A stretch of DNA of 6,345 nt, from assembly GCA_020860885.1 (NCBI GenBank), contig JAJBTS010000339.1:1-6345 (forward strand). Reading direction: 5' to 3'. The position numbers and the translations under genes were made by a program. The notes under the pieces were generated by a model. That model did no database searches, had not been told where the DNA came from, and saw only the letters and a program-made list of their open reading frames with translations. Below, in pieces: positions 5,895 through 6,345 of the stretch (within the stretch, counting starts at the first letter, position 1; every line of letters starts with the position of its first letter). Source of the DNA: Bacteroidales bacterium (GTDB lineage Bacteria; Bacteroidota; Bacteroidia; Bacteroidales; Azobacteroidaceae).

Positions 5895-6345
5895 TCAGAA
5901 AAAAATAGAAAAAAGATGTTCTTTTAATTCGGCGTATAGGATCTTCACAGCTTTATTCATCTGATTATCAACTGTTTTAACAGATATACCCAGTATTTCC
6001 GCAGCTTCCGAATATTTTTTCTTTTCCCTACGAACCAGCCGGAATACTTCGGCACATCGTGGCGGCAATTTAGATAAAGCATGCTGGTATTTCTCCGACA
6101 TTTCATTATCCAAAAGGGAAGAATCGGACAAAGATGCGGAAAAGGTATCGGGAAGCTCATCGGTTAACAACTCCGGCCTTTCCTTATACTTTTTCCCTAT
6201 ATATTTGGAACGTGCATGTTTTAATGCAATAAAAAGGTAAGCATCCGGATCCTGCACCTTATCTAATATTTTCCGGGTCTGCCACAAAGCCACAAAAACA
6301 TCGGCTACGATCTCGCGGGAATCATCCGGAGCTTTAAGATAATAA
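5895..6345 (-). CDS. ECF RNA polymerase sigma factor (sigma-70 family), 5' end cut off
   Basis: The reading frame is open to the right edge, where the codons give Y-Y-L-K-A-P-D-D-S-R-E-I-V-A-D-V-F-V-A-L-W. This is the end of sigma region 2, which binds core polymerase and the -10 element. A GTG at 6291-6293 is only Val inside that motif and not a start. The visible 149 residues include a short linker and region 4 with S-K-L-P-P-R-C-A-E-V-F and the helix-turn-helix Y-S-E-A-A-E-I-L-G-I-S-V-K-T-V-D-N-Q-M, which reads the -35 element. Family members are about 170-200 residues, so some 30-45 N-terminal residues lie outside the window. Its place at the head of an operon with FecR and an STN receptor makes it a FecI-like, receptor-controlled factor. 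It would presumably direct transcription of this operon, from a promoter beyond the window. Confidence 0.92.
   Translation of the reverse strand, partial: YYLKAPDDSREIVADVFVALWQTRKILDKVQDPDAYLFIALKHARSKYIGKKYKERPELLTDELPDTFSASLSDSSLLDNEMSEKYQHALSKLPPRCAEVFRLVRREKKKYSEAAEILGISVKTVDNQMNKAVKILYAELKEHLFSIFF

Noticed and set aside
6291..6293. GTG as the start of the sigma factor, giving 132 residues.
   Set aside because: The upstream codons to the window edge continue the conserved region 2 motif, so this GTG encodes an internal Val.

Overview
The window looks like chromosomal DNA of a Bacteroidales bacterium (Bacteroides, Parabacteroides or a relative). The evidence is a moderately AT-rich composition, no obvious Shine-Dalgarno sequences, and a minus-strand gene set typical of that phylum: an ECF sigma factor, a FecR-type anti-sigma factor, a TonB-dependent receptor with an N-terminal STN signalling domain, and a DUF4249 lipoprotein. 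The exact genus cannot be fixed from the sequence alone.

From left to right: (1) positions 1-405 hold the C-terminal part of an unrecognised plus-strand reading frame. It has an in-frame TAG at 25-27 and no ATG until 316, so it is probably a remnant. (2) Positions 406-570 are a compact convergent intergenic region. It holds a 65-nt near-perfect inverted repeat, probably a bidirectional terminator, followed by a tract of degenerate 7-bp repeats that runs into the stop codon of the next gene. (3) Positions 559-6345 are one tightly packed minus-strand operon. In transcription order it reads: ECF sigma factor (cut by the right edge), small outer-membrane beta-barrel protein, FecR-like anti-sigma factor, TonB-dependent receptor, DUF4249 lipoprotein. 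Gaps between genes are 61, 11, 28 and 5 bp, so one transcript is likely. Its promoter would lie beyond the right edge.

By analogy with the FecA/FecR/FecI systems, ligand binding to the receptor would be relayed through its periplasmic STN domain to the C-terminal region of FecR. FecR would then release or activate the sigma factor, which would transcribe the operon. The DUF4249 lipoprotein is the usual neighbour of this receptor class and stands where SusD stands in polysaccharide loci. The imported substrate cannot be read from the sequence.

The most important anomaly is that the receptor gene is broken by a one-base frameshift in a run of five G (C5 on the plus strand, 3387-3391), inside the plug domain. 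Adding one G restores a continuous 881-residue receptor with a well-conserved junction. This is a recent null mutation, a sequencing or assembly error, or, less likely, a switching or recoding site. A second oddity is the beta-barrel gene placed between the sigma and anti-sigma genes, which are usually adjacent. I see no CRISPR array, tRNA, rRNA, phage genes or clearly new system.
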